Shown here: in pieces, positions 8,264-17,931 of the stretch | How the letters are laid out: each line of letters starts with the position of its first letter | How positions within the stretch are numbered: the first letter of the stretch is position 1 | Source: UBA7960 sp964348755 | Lineage (GTDB): Bacteria; Bacteroidota; Bacteroidia; Bacteroidales; UBA7960 | DNA length: 64,000 nucleotides | Direction: 5' to 3' | NCBI GenBank assembly: GCA_964348755.1 | Contig: CAYGDW010000003.1 | Span: 1 to 64,000, forward strand | Made by a program: the position numbers and the translations under genes | The notes under the pieces: generated by a model | Database searches by the model: none | Told to the model about the DNA's origin: nothing | The model's input: only the letters and a program-made list of their open reading frames with translations

Positions 8264-9739
8264 ATGTTTACTTTTTTTCGAATTCCTTTTCTGCTGTTTT
8301 TTGCCTGCACCCTGTGGTTGCCAATAATTGTGCTGGCTCAGCAAGGCTCCCCGGCAGATTTGCCAACACCCCTGCCACTGGCCAGCCTCCCCCTTACTGA
8401 TGCGGGCAATATGCAAAAAGTAATTGTCTCAGAAATTATTTTAGAGGGCAACCGCATTACCCGCAAAAGCATTATTATGCGCGAAATGCTTTTTTACCAG
8501 GGCGACAGCCTTACGCTCAACGCCCTTCACAGGGCCATGGCAGAAAGCCGCGAAAACCTGCTCAATACTGCATTTTTCAACTTTGTAGAAATGTATATCT
8601 GCCTTGAAGAACTCCCCCAGGTAAGGGTAAGCATACATTTTGTTGAACGCTGGTATATCTGGCCTTTCCCGATTTTAGAAATTGGCGACCGAAACATTAA
8701 TGAGTGGCTTTCCAACCCATCTGCTGAACGCCTCAATTACGGCTTTTATCTTGTTTGGGACAACTTCCGGGGCGGGGGCGACAGGGTCGATCTGCTATTA
8801 AAAAGCGGCTACAGGCAGTTATATACGCTCAGTTATTCAAAACCATATTTCAACCGCGCAAAAACCCTTGGCTGGTCTTTGGAAACAGGTATTTCAAGAA
8901 CCCGTGAAATAGCCTTCACCACCATTGCAAACCGCCAGCAATTTGTCGAAACGCCCGATGAATTTATTTACAGGAATTATTATATAAGTGCGTCCATAAA
9001 TTACAGGCCAGGAATGCGCAACTTTCATTCGTTCAGGCTGGGATACGAGTATTTTGCATTTGCCGACACCCTTCTAGCACTAAACCCTTCATACAGCCCC
9101 GCTGGCCGCACCATCCTTGGTTTTTTGAGCGCCCACTGGGGTTTCAAACACGACTTCAGAGACCTGAAAGCCTATCCCCTCAAAGGGCACTATTTTGATG
9201 TTCGCCTGTCGCGTTATGGACTTGGGCTGCTAAAAAACGAAACAATGGGGCTTACAACCCTCGAAAGCTCATTCCGCCGTTACCTCGAAATTTCGAAACG
9301 CTGGCATTTTGCTGCAGGTCTTAATGCAAAATTTAGCCAGGGCAGGCGCGATGTGTATTTTCGTCAACAGGGACTGGGCTTTAAAGGCGACCTGGTGCGT
9401 GGCTACGAAAAGTACGTGATCGATGGACAACATTTTCTGGTATTCAAATCAAACCTTAAATATTCGCTTATTCCGCAACGGTCAAAACGCATTGGGTTTT
9501 TGCCCGGCGAACGCTTCGGGCTGATACATTATGCGTTGTATCTGAACCTGTTTGCCGATGCCGGATATATTGACGACCGGTACTTTTACACAGGCAACCA
9601 CCTCAACAACACTTTGCTGGCCGGATTTGGGCTTGGGTTAGATTTTGTAACATACTACGACAAAGTTTTTAGAACCGAATTAAGCATGAACCGGCAGGGA
9701 GAGATTGGCTTGTTTTTTCATATTATAGCCCCGATTTAA
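8264..9739 (+). CDS. Omp85/BamA-family outer membrane protein
   Basis: A 491-residue predicted outer membrane protein with a signal peptide (about 1-25, ending VLAQ). One POTRA-like domain follows (VIVSEIILEGNRITRKSII onward, about 53-130), then a beta-barrel of the surface-antigen/D15 type (about 160-491) with the family signature LVRGYEKYVIDG near residue 377. A single POTRA is far fewer than the five of BamA, so this is a TamA/other Omp85 relative rather than the essential assembly factor. It ends in Ile, not the usual aromatic residue. Its cargo is unknown. Confidence 0.85.
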   Translation: MFTFFRIPFLLFFACTLWLPIIVLAQQGSPADLPTPLPLASLPLTDAGNMQKVIVSEIILEGNRITRKSIIMREMLFYQGDSLTLNALHRAMAESRENLLNTAFFNFVEMYICLEELPQVRVSIHFVERWYIWPFPILEIGDRNINEWLSNPSAERLNYGFYLVWDNFRGGGDRVDLLLKSGYRQLYTLSYSKPYFNRAKTLGWSLETGISRTREIAFTTIANRQQFVETPDEFIYRNYYISASINYRPGMRNFHSFRLGYEYFAFADTLLALNPSYSPAGRTILGFLSAHWGFKHDFRDLKAYPLKGHYFDVRLSRYGLGLLKNETMGLTTLESSFRRYLEISKRWHFAAGLNAKFSQGRRDVYFRQQGLGFKGDLVRGYEKYVIDGQHFLVFKSNLKYSLIPQRSKRIGFLPGERFGLIHYALYLNLFADAGYIDDRYFYTGNHLNNTLLAGFGLGLDFVTYYDKVFRTELSMNRQGEIGLFFHIIAPI

Positions 9740-9925
9740 GTGTTAAAATTGGCCAATGCAAAAACTATAATGGCATTTCAATGAAAGAAAAATACTTTAT
9801 CTTTAACCCTTTTTTAGGGTTATTATGCAATTTTACAAGCATTCGGTTATAACTCCTTTGGGTGGCTTCCCAATTAAAACAGCAACCATTAAATAAAATT
9901 ATAAGCAACCATATTCAAAAAAAAG

Positions 9926-11287
9926 ATGAATCTAAAACCACATTTAAATTTCTGGCAGATCTGGAATTTGAGTTTTGGCTTTTTGGGCGTTCAGTTTGGC
10001 TTTGCCCTTCAAAATGCCAATGCAAGCCGAATATTGACAAGCCTGGGTGCCGACCCTCATTCATTATCTCTTTTCTGGCTGGTTGCACCAATTATGGGCT
10101 TGCTGGTTCAGCCAGTGGTTGGGGCTGCAAGCGACAAAACCTGGAACAGGCTTGGGCGTCGCAAACCCTACATATTTTTTGGCGCACTGCTTTCGATGGT
10201 CGCTATGTTTTTTATGCCCAATGCCCCTCTGGTAATAAAAGCCGGTGGAGCAGCAGCACTTGCTTTCGGGGTAATAATGCTCGCTATTATGGATGGGGCC
10301 TTTAATGTTACATTTCAGCCCTTCAGGGCCCTGGTTGCCGATTTAACTCCCGATGAGCAAAGAAACCTCGGGTATTCGGTGCAGAGTTTTCTCATTAATG
10401 TAGGTGCGGTAATTGGCTCGGCATTGCCCTTTATACTCACAGCTACCGGGGTGGCAAATCAGGCCGAGGCCGGCAAAGTGGCCCCATCGGTTATCTGGTC
10501 GTTTTATATAGGCGGCACACTGTTGCTGCTCAGCGTGCTGGTAACGGTTTTCAAAACCAAAGAACACCCCCCAAAAGAATTTGAAAAATACAACAACATA
10601 ACCGAAGAAGACAAATCAACAAAGGAAAACATTTTCAGCTTGCTGGGCAAAACGCCAAAAACAATGATACAGCTTGCCGTAGTGCAGTTTTTTTCATGGT
10701 TTCCCCTTTTCCTTTTGTGGGTGTATTCAACCACAGCCATTTCGCAGCAATACTTTGATGTGCCCGTTGGCTTCAATGCCAAAACCGAAACCAACGAAAT
10801 GGTAAGAAAAGCATTTGAACAGGCGGCCAACTGGGTGGGCATTTGCTTTGCAGCCTACAGCCTGGTAGCTGCCTTATACTCAATTGCTTTACCAAAACTT
10901 ATTCGTCTTTCGAGCCGCAAATTTGTTTATTCCGCCTCGCTCATCCTGGGCGGGCTGGGATATATATCAACAATGCTCTTTACAAACCATTACATGCTGC
11001 TTATCTCAATGGTGGGTATTGGGGTGGCATGGGCCGCTATACTTGCCCTGCCTTACGCAATACTTTCTGGCACATTGCCCGCCAAACGAATTGGGGTGTA
11101 TATGGGGCTGTTCAACCTAACGGTTGTAATTCCCCAAATCCTAAGCGGCCTGGTTGGCGGGTCTATTTTGCGCTTTGTATTTGGCGGACATGGAATATAC
11201 ATACTTGTACTGGCCGGCGCATTTATGATTTTGGGCGGACTCTTTGTCTTCAGCGTTAACGACAAGCCGGCAAAAATTTCTGAATAA
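9926..11287 (+). CDS. MFS transporter, SLC45-like (maltose/sucrose type)
   Basis: A 453-residue transporter with about twelve hydrophobic segments. The loop after helix 2 reads SDKTWNRLGRRKPYI (about 69-83), the GRR(K/R)P signature of SLC45/GPH-like sugar:proton symporters. The neighbour 28 nt downstream is amylomaltase (malQ), so maltose or maltodextrin uptake across the inner membrane is the natural inference. A TATCTTTA promoter-like box lies at 9799-9806 and a small inverted repeat TAACCC/GGGTTA at 9804-9822. Confidence 0.88.
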   Translation: MNLKPHLNFWQIWNLSFGFLGVQFGFALQNANASRILTSLGADPHSLSLFWLVAPIMGLLVQPVVGAASDKTWNRLGRRKPYIFFGALLSMVAMFFMPNAPLVIKAGGAAALAFGVIMLAIMDGAFNVTFQPFRALVADLTPDEQRNLGYSVQSFLINVGAVIGSALPFILTATGVANQAEAGKVAPSVIWSFYIGGTLLLLSVLVTVFKTKEHPPKEFEKYNNITEEDKSTKENIFSLLGKTPKTMIQLAVVQFFSWFPLFLLWVYSTTAISQQYFDVPVGFNAKTETNEMVRKAFEQAANWVGICFAAYSLVAALYSIALPKLIRLSSRKFVYSASLILGGLGYISTMLFTNHYMLLISMVGIGVAWAAILALPYAILSGTLPAKRIGVYMGLFNLTVVIPQILSGLVGGSILRFVFGGHGIYILVLAGAFMILGGLFVFSVNDKPAKISE

Positions 11288-11315
11288 GGATTTAAAGAAA
11301 AATAAAAACCACAAT

Positions 11316-12806
11316 ATGAAAAACGAGCGTTCGAGCGGAATCCTGCTCCATATCACCTCCCTTCCGGGTAAATACGGCATTGGAACCATGGGAAGCGATG
11401 CCTATGAATTTGTTGACTTCCTGGTGGCATCAGGACAGAAAATATGGCAAATTTTACCCCTTGGCCATACCGGTTATGGCGATTCGCCCTACCAGTGTTT
11501 TTCGGCTTTCGCCGGAAACCCTTTGCTTATCAATCTCGAAAAACTTACTGCCGAAGGACTGCTTGAACCATCAGAGCTGCCCTCAGAAAAAGATTTTGGA
11601 AACGATGAAGTTGATTTCGGGCAGGTCTTTACCTACAAATACCCCTTGCTGCGCAAGGCATACGAGCGCTTTAAGACCAACAACGAGGTGGTGGATCGGC
11701 TGCGCTTCGAAAATTTTCACAAAAAAAACCAGTTTTGGCTCCCCGACTATGCCTTTTTCATGGCCATGAAAAACCACTTTGGCGGCAAGGCTTGGTCTGA
11801 ATGGGATGCGCCAATAAAAAAGCGCGAATCCGAAGCACTCAGGCACTACCAACAGCACCTGGCCGACGATATAGGCTTTTACAGTTTCCTGCAGTTCGTC
11901 TTTTTCAGGCAATGGCAACAACTCAAAGCCTATGCAAACCTTAACGACATAAAGATCATAGGCGATATACCCCTTTATGTGGCTGCCGACAGCGCCGACT
12001 CCTGGGCAAACCCAGGCATATTCGAGTTCGACAAAAACCTTAATCCGGTAACCGTTGCAGGGGTGCCACCCGATTACTTCAGCGAAACCGGACAACTTTG
12101 GGGCAACCCGATTTATAAATGGGAAGTGCTTCAGGAGCAGGGCTTTTCGTGGTGGATCGAACGCGTAAAAGCCAACCTGGTGCTTTACGACATTATACGA
12201 ATAGACCATTTCCGCGGACTGGCAGCATACTGGTCCGTTCCTTTTGGCGAAAAAACCGCAATTAAAGGAGTGTGGGTAAACGCCCCCGGCCAAAGCTTGC
12301 TCGAAGCCCTTTACCAGGGGCTCGGCGACCTGCCAATTATTGCCGAAGACCTCGGGGTAATTACACCCGATGTGGTAGAACTTCGCGACGGATTCGAACT
12401 TCCAGGTATGAAAATACTGCAGTTTGCATTCGACTCTGGCGAAGAAAATGACTTCATGCCGCATACCTACGTGAAAAACTGCGTGGTTTACACCGGCACA
12501 CACGACAACGACACAACCCGGGGGCAATTCAAATCGGTGCAAGACAGCGACCGCTTGCTTATGAAAGAATATTTCAGCGTGGATGAAAGAGACCCGGCAT
12601 GGTCGTTTATAAAACTAGCCTGGAGCACCGTGGCAAATATGGCCATTGCCCCATTGCAAGATGTGCTCAGGCTCGATACCGAAGCCCGGATGAACTTCCC
12701 CGGAAAACCATCGGGATACTGGAAATGGCGCTTCAGAAAAGAAATGCTCAAACCCCAGCATGCCAGCGAACTGCTCAAAATTACACGCCTGTACGGAAGA
12801 AGGTAA
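11316..12806 (+). CDS. malQ: 4-alpha-glucanotransferase (amylomaltase, GH77)
   Basis: A 496-residue GH77 enzyme that transfers maltosyl or dextrinyl units between alpha-1,4-glucans in the cytoplasm, releasing glucose for glycolysis. It starts with the family's SSGILLHITSLPGKYGIG; the catalytic set is D297 (nucleophile, RIDHFRG), E344 (acid/base, IIAEDLG) and D397 (THDNDT). Length is typical of the short bacterial type. The start at 11316 follows the stop of the SLC45-like transporter by 28 nt, forming an uptake-plus-processing operon. A terminator follows at 12880-12921. A longer in-frame start at 11244 would overlap the transporter gene and is rejected. Confidence 0.96.
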   Translation: MKNERSSGILLHITSLPGKYGIGTMGSDAYEFVDFLVASGQKIWQILPLGHTGYGDSPYQCFSAFAGNPLLINLEKLTAEGLLEPSELPSEKDFGNDEVDFGQVFTYKYPLLRKAYERFKTNNEVVDRLRFENFHKKNQFWLPDYAFFMAMKNHFGGKAWSEWDAPIKKRESEALRHYQQHLADDIGFYSFLQFVFFRQWQQLKAYANLNDIKIIGDIPLYVAADSADSWANPGIFEFDKNLNPVTVAGVPPDYFSETGQLWGNPIYKWEVLQEQGFSWWIERVKANLVLYDIIRIDHFRGLAAYWSVPFGEKTAIKGVWVNAPGQSLLEALYQGLGDLPIIAEDLGVITPDVVELRDGFELPGMKILQFAFDSGEENDFMPHTYVKNCVVYTGTHDNDTTRGQFKSVQDSDRLLMKEYFSVDERDPAWSFIKLAWSTVANMAIAPLQDVLRLDTEARMNFPGKPSGYWKWRFRKEMLKPQHASELLKITRLYGRR

Positions 12807-12879
12807 TCATAGGCATTTGATTGTATGGCCACAACCATTACACAAAGCCCGAAATGAACCCTTAAAACAAACACACTCT

Positions 12880-12921
12880 GCCCGCCAGCGAAAATAGAAT
12901 TTGCCGGCGGGCGGTTTTTTT
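12880..12921 (+). terminator. Rho-independent terminator after malQ
   Basis: GCCCGCCAGC (12880-12889) pairs with GCCGGCGGGC (12903-12912) with one mismatch across a 13-nt loop, followed within two bases by a run of seven T. It lies 74 nt past the malQ stop. Confidence 0.85.
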
Positions 12922-13151
12922 GTATAACAGGTTTATGGCATCATTGCAAACCTCAAAAACACCTTCCTGTAAAAGGTTGGATTGCTGCGAAAGTCTTAAA
13001 TACACAGGCCTTCAATAATCCGCAAAAAATACCAATACTCCCACGAAAAGAAATAACAAGCCCCTAAACCGAAAATTTTACCGCTCATTTTATTTCCCCT
13101 ACTGCACCTACATATTAGGTTCGGGCATATTTAGCCTGAGGTTGGTTTTAT

Positions 13152-13182
13152 TATGCCACCGCTATAAAAAATCATAAATTTG
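13152..13182 (+). promoter_or_regulatory. Bacteroidota-type promoter of the deacetylase gene
   Basis: TAAATTTG at 13175-13182 matches the -7 consensus TANNTTTG, and TATG at 13152-13155 sits exactly 19 bases upstream in the -33 position (consensus TTTG). The start codon follows 29 nt after the -7 box. Confidence 0.65.
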
Positions 13183-13211
13183 CACTTAAACACACAAAAC
13201 TTACCGGGGCT

Positions 13212-13877
13212 TTGAAATCATTGCACATACCGCCAAGGTGGCTCAAAGTCATTACCGAAAAACACCTGGTTTGGCAATTCCCGGCAGGCAGCAGAAAAAT
13301 TTTTTTGAGCTTTGACGATGGCCCCACTCCTGGCCTAACCAGCCAAATTGCCGGAATTCTAAATCAGTTTGGGGCAAAAGCAACTTTCTTTCTAATGGGT
13401 AAAAATGCGTTTAAATACCCTGAACTGGTAAGGCAAATAGCCTCGGATGGGCATGCTATTGGCAACCATGGCTGGCACCACGTAAATGGCTGGCTTACGG
13501 GTACTGCCAAATACTTGGAAAACATACAAAAAGCAAACCAGGTTATATCTGGAAATTTATTCAGGCCGCCATACGGACGCATAACACCCGCACAAATACA
13601 GGTCTTGAAAAATCAAGGAATTAATATAATCATGTGGTCGGTTCTGGTACCTGATTATGCTAATCTGCCCGACCTGAAATCAACGCTTAAAAAAACCATT
13701 TCGCAAACCACCGACGGAAGCATTGTGGTATTTCATGATAACCCTAAAGCTGCCAAAAACTGCCTGGCCCTTCTGCCAGGCTTTCTGAACCATTTTATAA
13801 ACCTTGGTTTTTCATTCGAAATCATTCCGCAGGGCGATAATCATTTTAAACCGAACTCCCCTTCAGCAAATTATTGA
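13212..13877 (+). CDS. Polysaccharide deacetylase (NodB/CE4 family)
   Basis: A 221-residue NodB-homology enzyme that removes acetyl groups from a glycan by a divalent-metal mechanism. Motif 1 is LSFDDGPTP (about 34-42), motif 2 is GHAIGNHGWHH with metal-binding His residues, motif 3 is RPPYGR, and the last motif is VVFHDN. The start is TTG at 13212; no ATG occurs upstream of motif 1, the 33 residues ahead of it match the usual length, and a well-spaced promoter ends 29 nt earlier. No signal peptide is visible, so action on cytoplasmic or intermediate glycans is possible. Peptidoglycan or exopolysaccharide are both candidate substrates. Confidence 0.88.
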   Translation: MKSLHIPPRWLKVITEKHLVWQFPAGSRKIFLSFDDGPTPGLTSQIAGILNQFGAKATFFLMGKNAFKYPELVRQIASDGHAIGNHGWHHVNGWLTGTAKYLENIQKANQVISGNLFRPPYGRITPAQIQVLKNQGINIIMWSVLVPDYANLPDLKSTLKKTISQTTDGSIVVFHDNPKAAKNCLALLPGFLNHFINLGFSFEIIPQGDNHFKPNSPSANY

Positions 13878-13936
13878 TATTTTTGTGCTGCAATAAACCT
13901 ATTATGCCAAACCCCGTCAGTAAGTAAAATTAAATA

Positions 13937-15766
13937 ATGCAACGCCTTTTTAAAAACATACGCAAACCAGCATTCATAATAATTGCCTGCCTGGTGTTGT
14001 ATTCATGCGCCAATATTGTTGCCCCCACAGGCGGCCCACGCGATGAAGACCCACCTGAAGTTCTGAGCAGCAATCCGCCAAACTTTTCGCCTAACTTTAC
14101 TAGCACCCAAATCAGGGTATTCTTTAATGAGTTCATTCAGCTTAAAGACATTAACCAGAAGCTGCTAGTTTCGCCCCCATTCGAAAAACAACCCGAAGTA
14201 AGGCTGCGTGGAAAATCAATCATAATACGGTTTGATGAAACCCTGCGCGAAAACACCACCTATAATTTCTTTTTTGGCGATGCCATTATTGACAACAACG
14301 AGGGCAATCCCATTCCCAATTTCCAATTTGTATTCTCTACCGGGCCTTATGTCGATTCATTATCAATTGACGGAAGGATAACCGATGCATTTACCCGAAA
14401 GCCGGTACAGGGGGTTTACGTAATGCTTTACGACAATTTTTCTGACTCGGTGCCTTACCTTGAACGCCCGGTTTACCTGGCAAAAACCGACAAAGAAGGA
14501 TATTTTGGCATTAGCAACATACGCCAGGGAAATTACAAAATTTTTGCCCTTGAAGACCTCAATGCCAATTTCAGGTTTGATTTGCCAAACGAACGGATAG
14601 CTTTTCTGGACAGCATTGTTGTTCCGCGGTTTGTTGAACCCCAGGCCAAAGCAGAAGATCCTGCACATGATCATGATGATGCTCCTGCGCCAACTGTCCG
14701 GTCAATGCCTGGCGGTGCCCCTCCTGCCACACCCACAAGGCCTGGTCGCCCAGCCCTGAACCTACCTGCCGGCACCCGGGCTTTAACCGACACCATTCGC
14801 TTAGCCGAAAAGCCAAAACCGGTCATGTTTCAATTAGGCCTTTTTCAAGAGGCCGACACCCTTCAGCGGCTTGTTTCCACAAGCCTTTTAAAAGCCGGGT
14901 TGGTACAAATGCTCTTCAGGGTGCCTTTCGACTCGGTTTCGGTACTCGACCTCAGCCAGCAATTGCCCGAAAAATGGTTTTTGCCCGAGCCGGCACCAAA
15001 TCGCGACACACTCCTCCTTTGGCTGCTGCCCCCCATTGCCGACTCACTGAAACTGGAAGTGGCCGATCGCGGGTTCGTGCTCGACACCATTAACCTCTCA
15101 ACAAGACCCCGCGAATTGCGCCAACGAGGAGCAGCCCAGGAAGCCACCCCAGCTTTGAACCTCCGGCTCAATGCTGGCCGCGGTTTACCACTGCCATACT
15201 TCGAACCCCTGAAAATTACTGCCGAAAACCCAACAAAACGTGTTGACACCACCGCAATAAAAATTATGACCGCCGATTCGGTATTTGTTGTGCCAGATTT
15301 CGAATTTACCGACCCGCTAAAAAGACATTTGAAGCTTAATACAGCACTCGAACCACAAAAAAATTATCTGCTCGAAATTTTGCCCGGTGCATTTACCGAT
15401 ATTTTCGGAAATACTAACGACACACTTAGGGCCAGCTTTTCTACAAATCGCCTTGAAGATTATGGCACCATTATTCTTTTGCTTGGCATTGAGGCGCAAG
15501 AGGGGCAGTTTATTCTGCAACTATTGGACAAAGACGGAAAATCGCTGACCGAAAGAATAATTAAAGGAGCAGGAACTTATGAATTTAACAACTTGCTTCC
15601 GGGCAATTATGGCCTTCGCCTGATACTTGATTTAAACCAAAACGGCAGGTGGGATACAGGGCATTATTTGCTAAAGAAACAACCGGAGCCGGTGTATCTT
15701 TACGAAGGCATGTTACAGGTTCGACAAAACTGGGAGTCGGAAATGAATTGGGATGTTAATCTTTGA
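13937..15766 (+). CDS. Lipoprotein with bacterial Ig-like (Big_5/SbsA-type) domain
   Basis: A 609-residue lipoprotein; the signal peptide ends at LYSC with C24 as the lipidated residue. Directly after it comes an Ig-like domain of the SbsA/Big_5 type (about 36-135: PPEVLSSNPPNF onward, ending FSTGPYVD), then a carboxypeptidase-regulatory-like beta domain (about 143-205). A Pro/Ala/Arg-rich linker (about 235-280) leads to a second half with another Big_5-like stretch and an LDLNQNGRWDTG segment close to the end. Homologues are common in Bacteroidota as surface or periplasmic proteins of unknown function. It lies 59 nt after the deacetylase gene on the same strand. Confidence 0.8.
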   Translation: MQRLFKNIRKPAFIIIACLVLYSCANIVAPTGGPRDEDPPEVLSSNPPNFSPNFTSTQIRVFFNEFIQLKDINQKLLVSPPFEKQPEVRLRGKSIIIRFDETLRENTTYNFFFGDAIIDNNEGNPIPNFQFVFSTGPYVDSLSIDGRITDAFTRKPVQGVYVMLYDNFSDSVPYLERPVYLAKTDKEGYFGISNIRQGNYKIFALEDLNANFRFDLPNERIAFLDSIVVPRFVEPQAKAEDPAHDHDDAPAPTVRSMPGGAPPATPTRPGRPALNLPAGTRALTDTIRLAEKPKPVMFQLGLFQEADTLQRLVSTSLLKAGLVQMLFRVPFDSVSVLDLSQQLPEKWFLPEPAPNRDTLLLWLLPPIADSLKLEVADRGFVLDTINLSTRPRELRQRGAAQEATPALNLRLNAGRGLPLPYFEPLKITAENPTKRVDTTAIKIMTADSVFVVPDFEFTDPLKRHLKLNTALEPQKNYLLEILPGAFTDIFGNTNDTLRASFSTNRLEDYGTIILLLGIEAQEGQFILQLLDKDGKSLTERIIKGAGTYEFNNLLPGNYGLRLILDLNQNGRWDTGHYLLKKQPEPVYLYEGMLQVRQNWESEMNWDVNL

Positions 15767-15890
15767 ACAACTCCGCTTAAAATTATACTACCTTATGCTA
15801 TTTAGTTGCGGTCTGGCAACAATTAAAGCACTATTTATCTAATTTTTCTTTTTTCGGGAGTTGGCGTTCGGTTAAAACATTTAGAAAGCA

Positions 15891-15898
15891 TAACTTTG
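15891..15898 (+). promoter_or_regulatory. -7 box of the methylmalonyl-CoA operon
   Basis: TAACTTTG matches the Bacteroidota -7 consensus TANNTTTG, 27 nt ahead of the epimerase start codon. The -33 position shows no good TTTG. It is the only strong box in the 159-nt spacer and would drive the five-gene operon. Confidence 0.55.
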
Positions 15899-15925
15899 CG
15901 CCAAGTTTTACCTAACATTTTCGCT

Positions 15926-16336
15926 ATGAAGCTTTCTCATATTGAACACATCGGCATTGCGGTAAAGAACCTTGAAGAATCCATTAAGTTTTACCAGGAG
16001 GTGCTTGGCCTCACATGTTATGCCATTGAAGAAGTTAAAGACCAACGTGTTAAAACTGCCTTTTTCATGCTTGGCCAAACCAAGATTGAGTTGCTCGAAT
16101 CGACCGACCCTGAGGGCCCGATTGGGAAATTTATTGAGAAAAAGGGCGAGGGCATACACCATTTGGCCTTTGCTGCCGAGGGCATTGAAGGAGCCCTCGA
16201 TGAGCTTCAGGTCAAAGGCATACAACTCATTGACAAAGCCCCGCGTAAGGGCGCCGAAGGCTTAGACATTGCTTTTTTGCACCCAAAATCGACCCACGGC
16301 GTGTTCATGGAACTATGCGAAAATAAAAACAAATAA
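15926..16336 (+). CDS. mce: Methylmalonyl-CoA epimerase
   Basis: A 136-residue vicinal-oxygen-chelate protein that interconverts (2R)- and (2S)-methylmalonyl-CoA. The start MKLSHIEHIGIAVKNLEES is canonical; metal ligands are expected at H8, in the HH pair (78-79, GIHHLAF) and at E129 (VFMEL). An in-frame TTG at 15896 lies inside the promoter box and is rejected. It is the first gene of an operon with the four subunits of a Na+-pumping methylmalonyl-CoA decarboxylase, which makes the assignment firm: epimerase links the mutase product to the decarboxylase. The mutase genes are not in this window. Confidence 0.95.
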   Translation: MKLSHIEHIGIAVKNLEESIKFYQEVLGLTCYAIEEVKDQRVKTAFFMLGQTKIELLESTDPEGPIGKFIEKKGEGIHHLAFAAEGIEGALDELQVKGIQLIDKAPRKGAEGLDIAFLHPKSTHGVFMELCENKNK

Positions 16337-16361
16337 TCACTTACCTTTTAATACTGCCTGT

Positions 16362-17921
16362 ATGTCTTTCGAAAACAAGATTAAAGAGCTTCTTGAAAAA
16401 AGGGAACTAGCCAAGTTGGGCGGGGGTCAGAAACGCATTGATGCCCAGCGCCAAAAAGGCAAACTCACCGCCCGCGAACGAATAGACCTGCTGCTGGACG
16501 AAGGCAGCTTTGAAGAGTTCGACATGTTTGTAACGCATCGCTGCAACGATTTCGGCCTTGAAAACCAGCAATATTTTTCTGACGGGGTTGTAACAGGCTA
16601 CGGAACCATCGACGGCAGGCTGGTGTATGTTTTTGCGCAGGATTTTACAGTGTTTGGCGGTTCGCTCTCGCAAGCCTATGCCGAAAAAATCTGCAAGGTT
16701 ATGGACAAGGCCATGAAAATGGGCGCTCCGATTATTGGACTTAACGACAGCGGCGGAGCACGCATACAGGAAGGGGTAAATAGCCTTGCAGGCTATGCCG
16801 AGATTTTTCAGCGAAACATTATGGCATCGGGGGTGGTGCCGCAAATAAGCGGTATTTTCGGCCCTTGCGCCGGCGGAGCAGTATATTCTCCAGCCCTTAC
16901 CGATTTTACCTTAATGACCAAGGAAAACAGCTATATGTTTGTTACCGGCCCAAAAGTGGTAAAAACCGTTACAGGCGAGGTAGTAACTGAACAGGAACTT
17001 GGCGGGGCCATGACACACGGAACCAAATCGGGAGTAACGCATTTTATTGCCGACGATGAGCAGGAAGGTGCCATGCTAATCAGAAAACTGCTTAGCTACC
17101 TTCCACAAAACAACCTCGAAGACCCGCCTGTTGCCCCTTGCGACGACCCCATCGACAGGCTTGAGGATAGCCTTAACACAATCATCCCCGAAAACCCAAA
17201 CAAGCCTTACAACATTAAAGATGTTATTTACGCCATTGTCGATTACAGCGAGTTTCTTGAAGTTCATCGCAACTATGCACCCAATATTGTTGTTGGTTTT
17301 GCCCGTTTCAATGGTATATCGGTTGGTATAGTAGCCAATCAGCCAAACTACCTTGCCGGGGTGTTAGACATCAATGCTTCGCGCAAAGCAGCCAGGTTTG
17401 TGCGCTTTTGCGATGCTTTCAATATTCCGGTGGTTACCCTGGTCGATGTGCCCGGATTCCTTCCGGGAACCACCCAGGAGTATGGCGGAATTATTGTGCA
17501 TGGGGCAAAATTGCTCTATGCTTACGGCGAAGCCACTGTTCCCAAGGTAACCATAATTTTGCGCAAAGCTTATGGCGGGGCCTATTGCGTTATGAGCTCA
17601 AAGCACCTTAGAGGCGACCTGAACTATGCCTGGCCAATGGCCGAAATTGCCGTAATGGGGCCAAAAGGGGCCATTGAAGTACTTCGAAGCAAGGAAATTA
17701 AGGCCATTGAAAACGAAGACCAAAGAACCAACTTTGTCATTGAGCAGGAAAAAGAGTACCTCGACAAGTTCGCCACTCCTTACCATGCTGCCAAATTTGG
17801 ATATATTGACGATGTGATTGAGCCTCGAAATACCCGTTTCAGGATTATCAGGGCTTTGCAATCGCTGGCCACCAAAAAGGATTACAATCCGCCCAGGAAA
17901 CACTCCAACCTTCCTTTATAA
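16362..17921 (+). CDS. mmdA: Methylmalonyl-CoA decarboxylase, carboxyltransferase (alpha) subunit
   Basis: A 519-residue carboxyltransferase of the propionyl-CoA carboxylase beta/MmdA family that moves the carboxyl group from methylmalonyl-CoA to the biotin carrier. The protein starts MSFENKIKELLEKREL; oxyanion-hole glycines appear in SGIFGPCAGGAVYSPAL (N-terminal crotonase half) and RKAYGGAYCVMSS (C-terminal half). A longer frame from 16269 would overlap the epimerase gene and is rejected. The following genes encode gamma, biotin-carrier and beta membrane subunits, which points to the Na+-pumping decarboxylase rather than an ATP-dependent carboxylase. Confidence 0.94.
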   Translation: MSFENKIKELLEKRELAKLGGGQKRIDAQRQKGKLTARERIDLLLDEGSFEEFDMFVTHRCNDFGLENQQYFSDGVVTGYGTIDGRLVYVFAQDFTVFGGSLSQAYAEKICKVMDKAMKMGAPIIGLNDSGGARIQEGVNSLAGYAEIFQRNIMASGVVPQISGIFGPCAGGAVYSPALTDFTLMTKENSYMFVTGPKVVKTVTGEVVTEQELGGAMTHGTKSGVTHFIADDEQEGAMLIRKLLSYLPQNNLEDPPVAPCDDPIDRLEDSLNTIIPENPNKPYNIKDVIYAIVDYSEFLEVHRNYAPNIVVGFARFNGISVGIVANQPNYLAGVLDINASRKAARFVRFCDAFNIPVVTLVDVPGFLPGTTQEYGGIIVHGAKLLYAYGEATVPKVTIILRKAYGGAYCVMSSKHLRGDLNYAWPMAEIAVMGPKGAIEVLRSKEIKAIENEDQRTNFVIEQEKEYLDKFATPYHAAKFGYIDDVIEPRNTRFRIIRALQSLATKKDYNPPRKHSNLPL

Positions 17922-17931
17922 ATTTTAAGAT

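Larger units (their letters stand above)
12807..13211. other. Intergenic region with terminator and promoter
   Basis: No gene is seen. The stretch holds the malQ terminator (12880-12921) and a good promoter for the deacetylase gene (13152-13182). Confidence 0.7.

Noticed and set aside
11583..12542. 319-codon open frame antisense to malQ
   Set aside because: Composition and position are those of a shadow frame; malQ has its full catalytic set.
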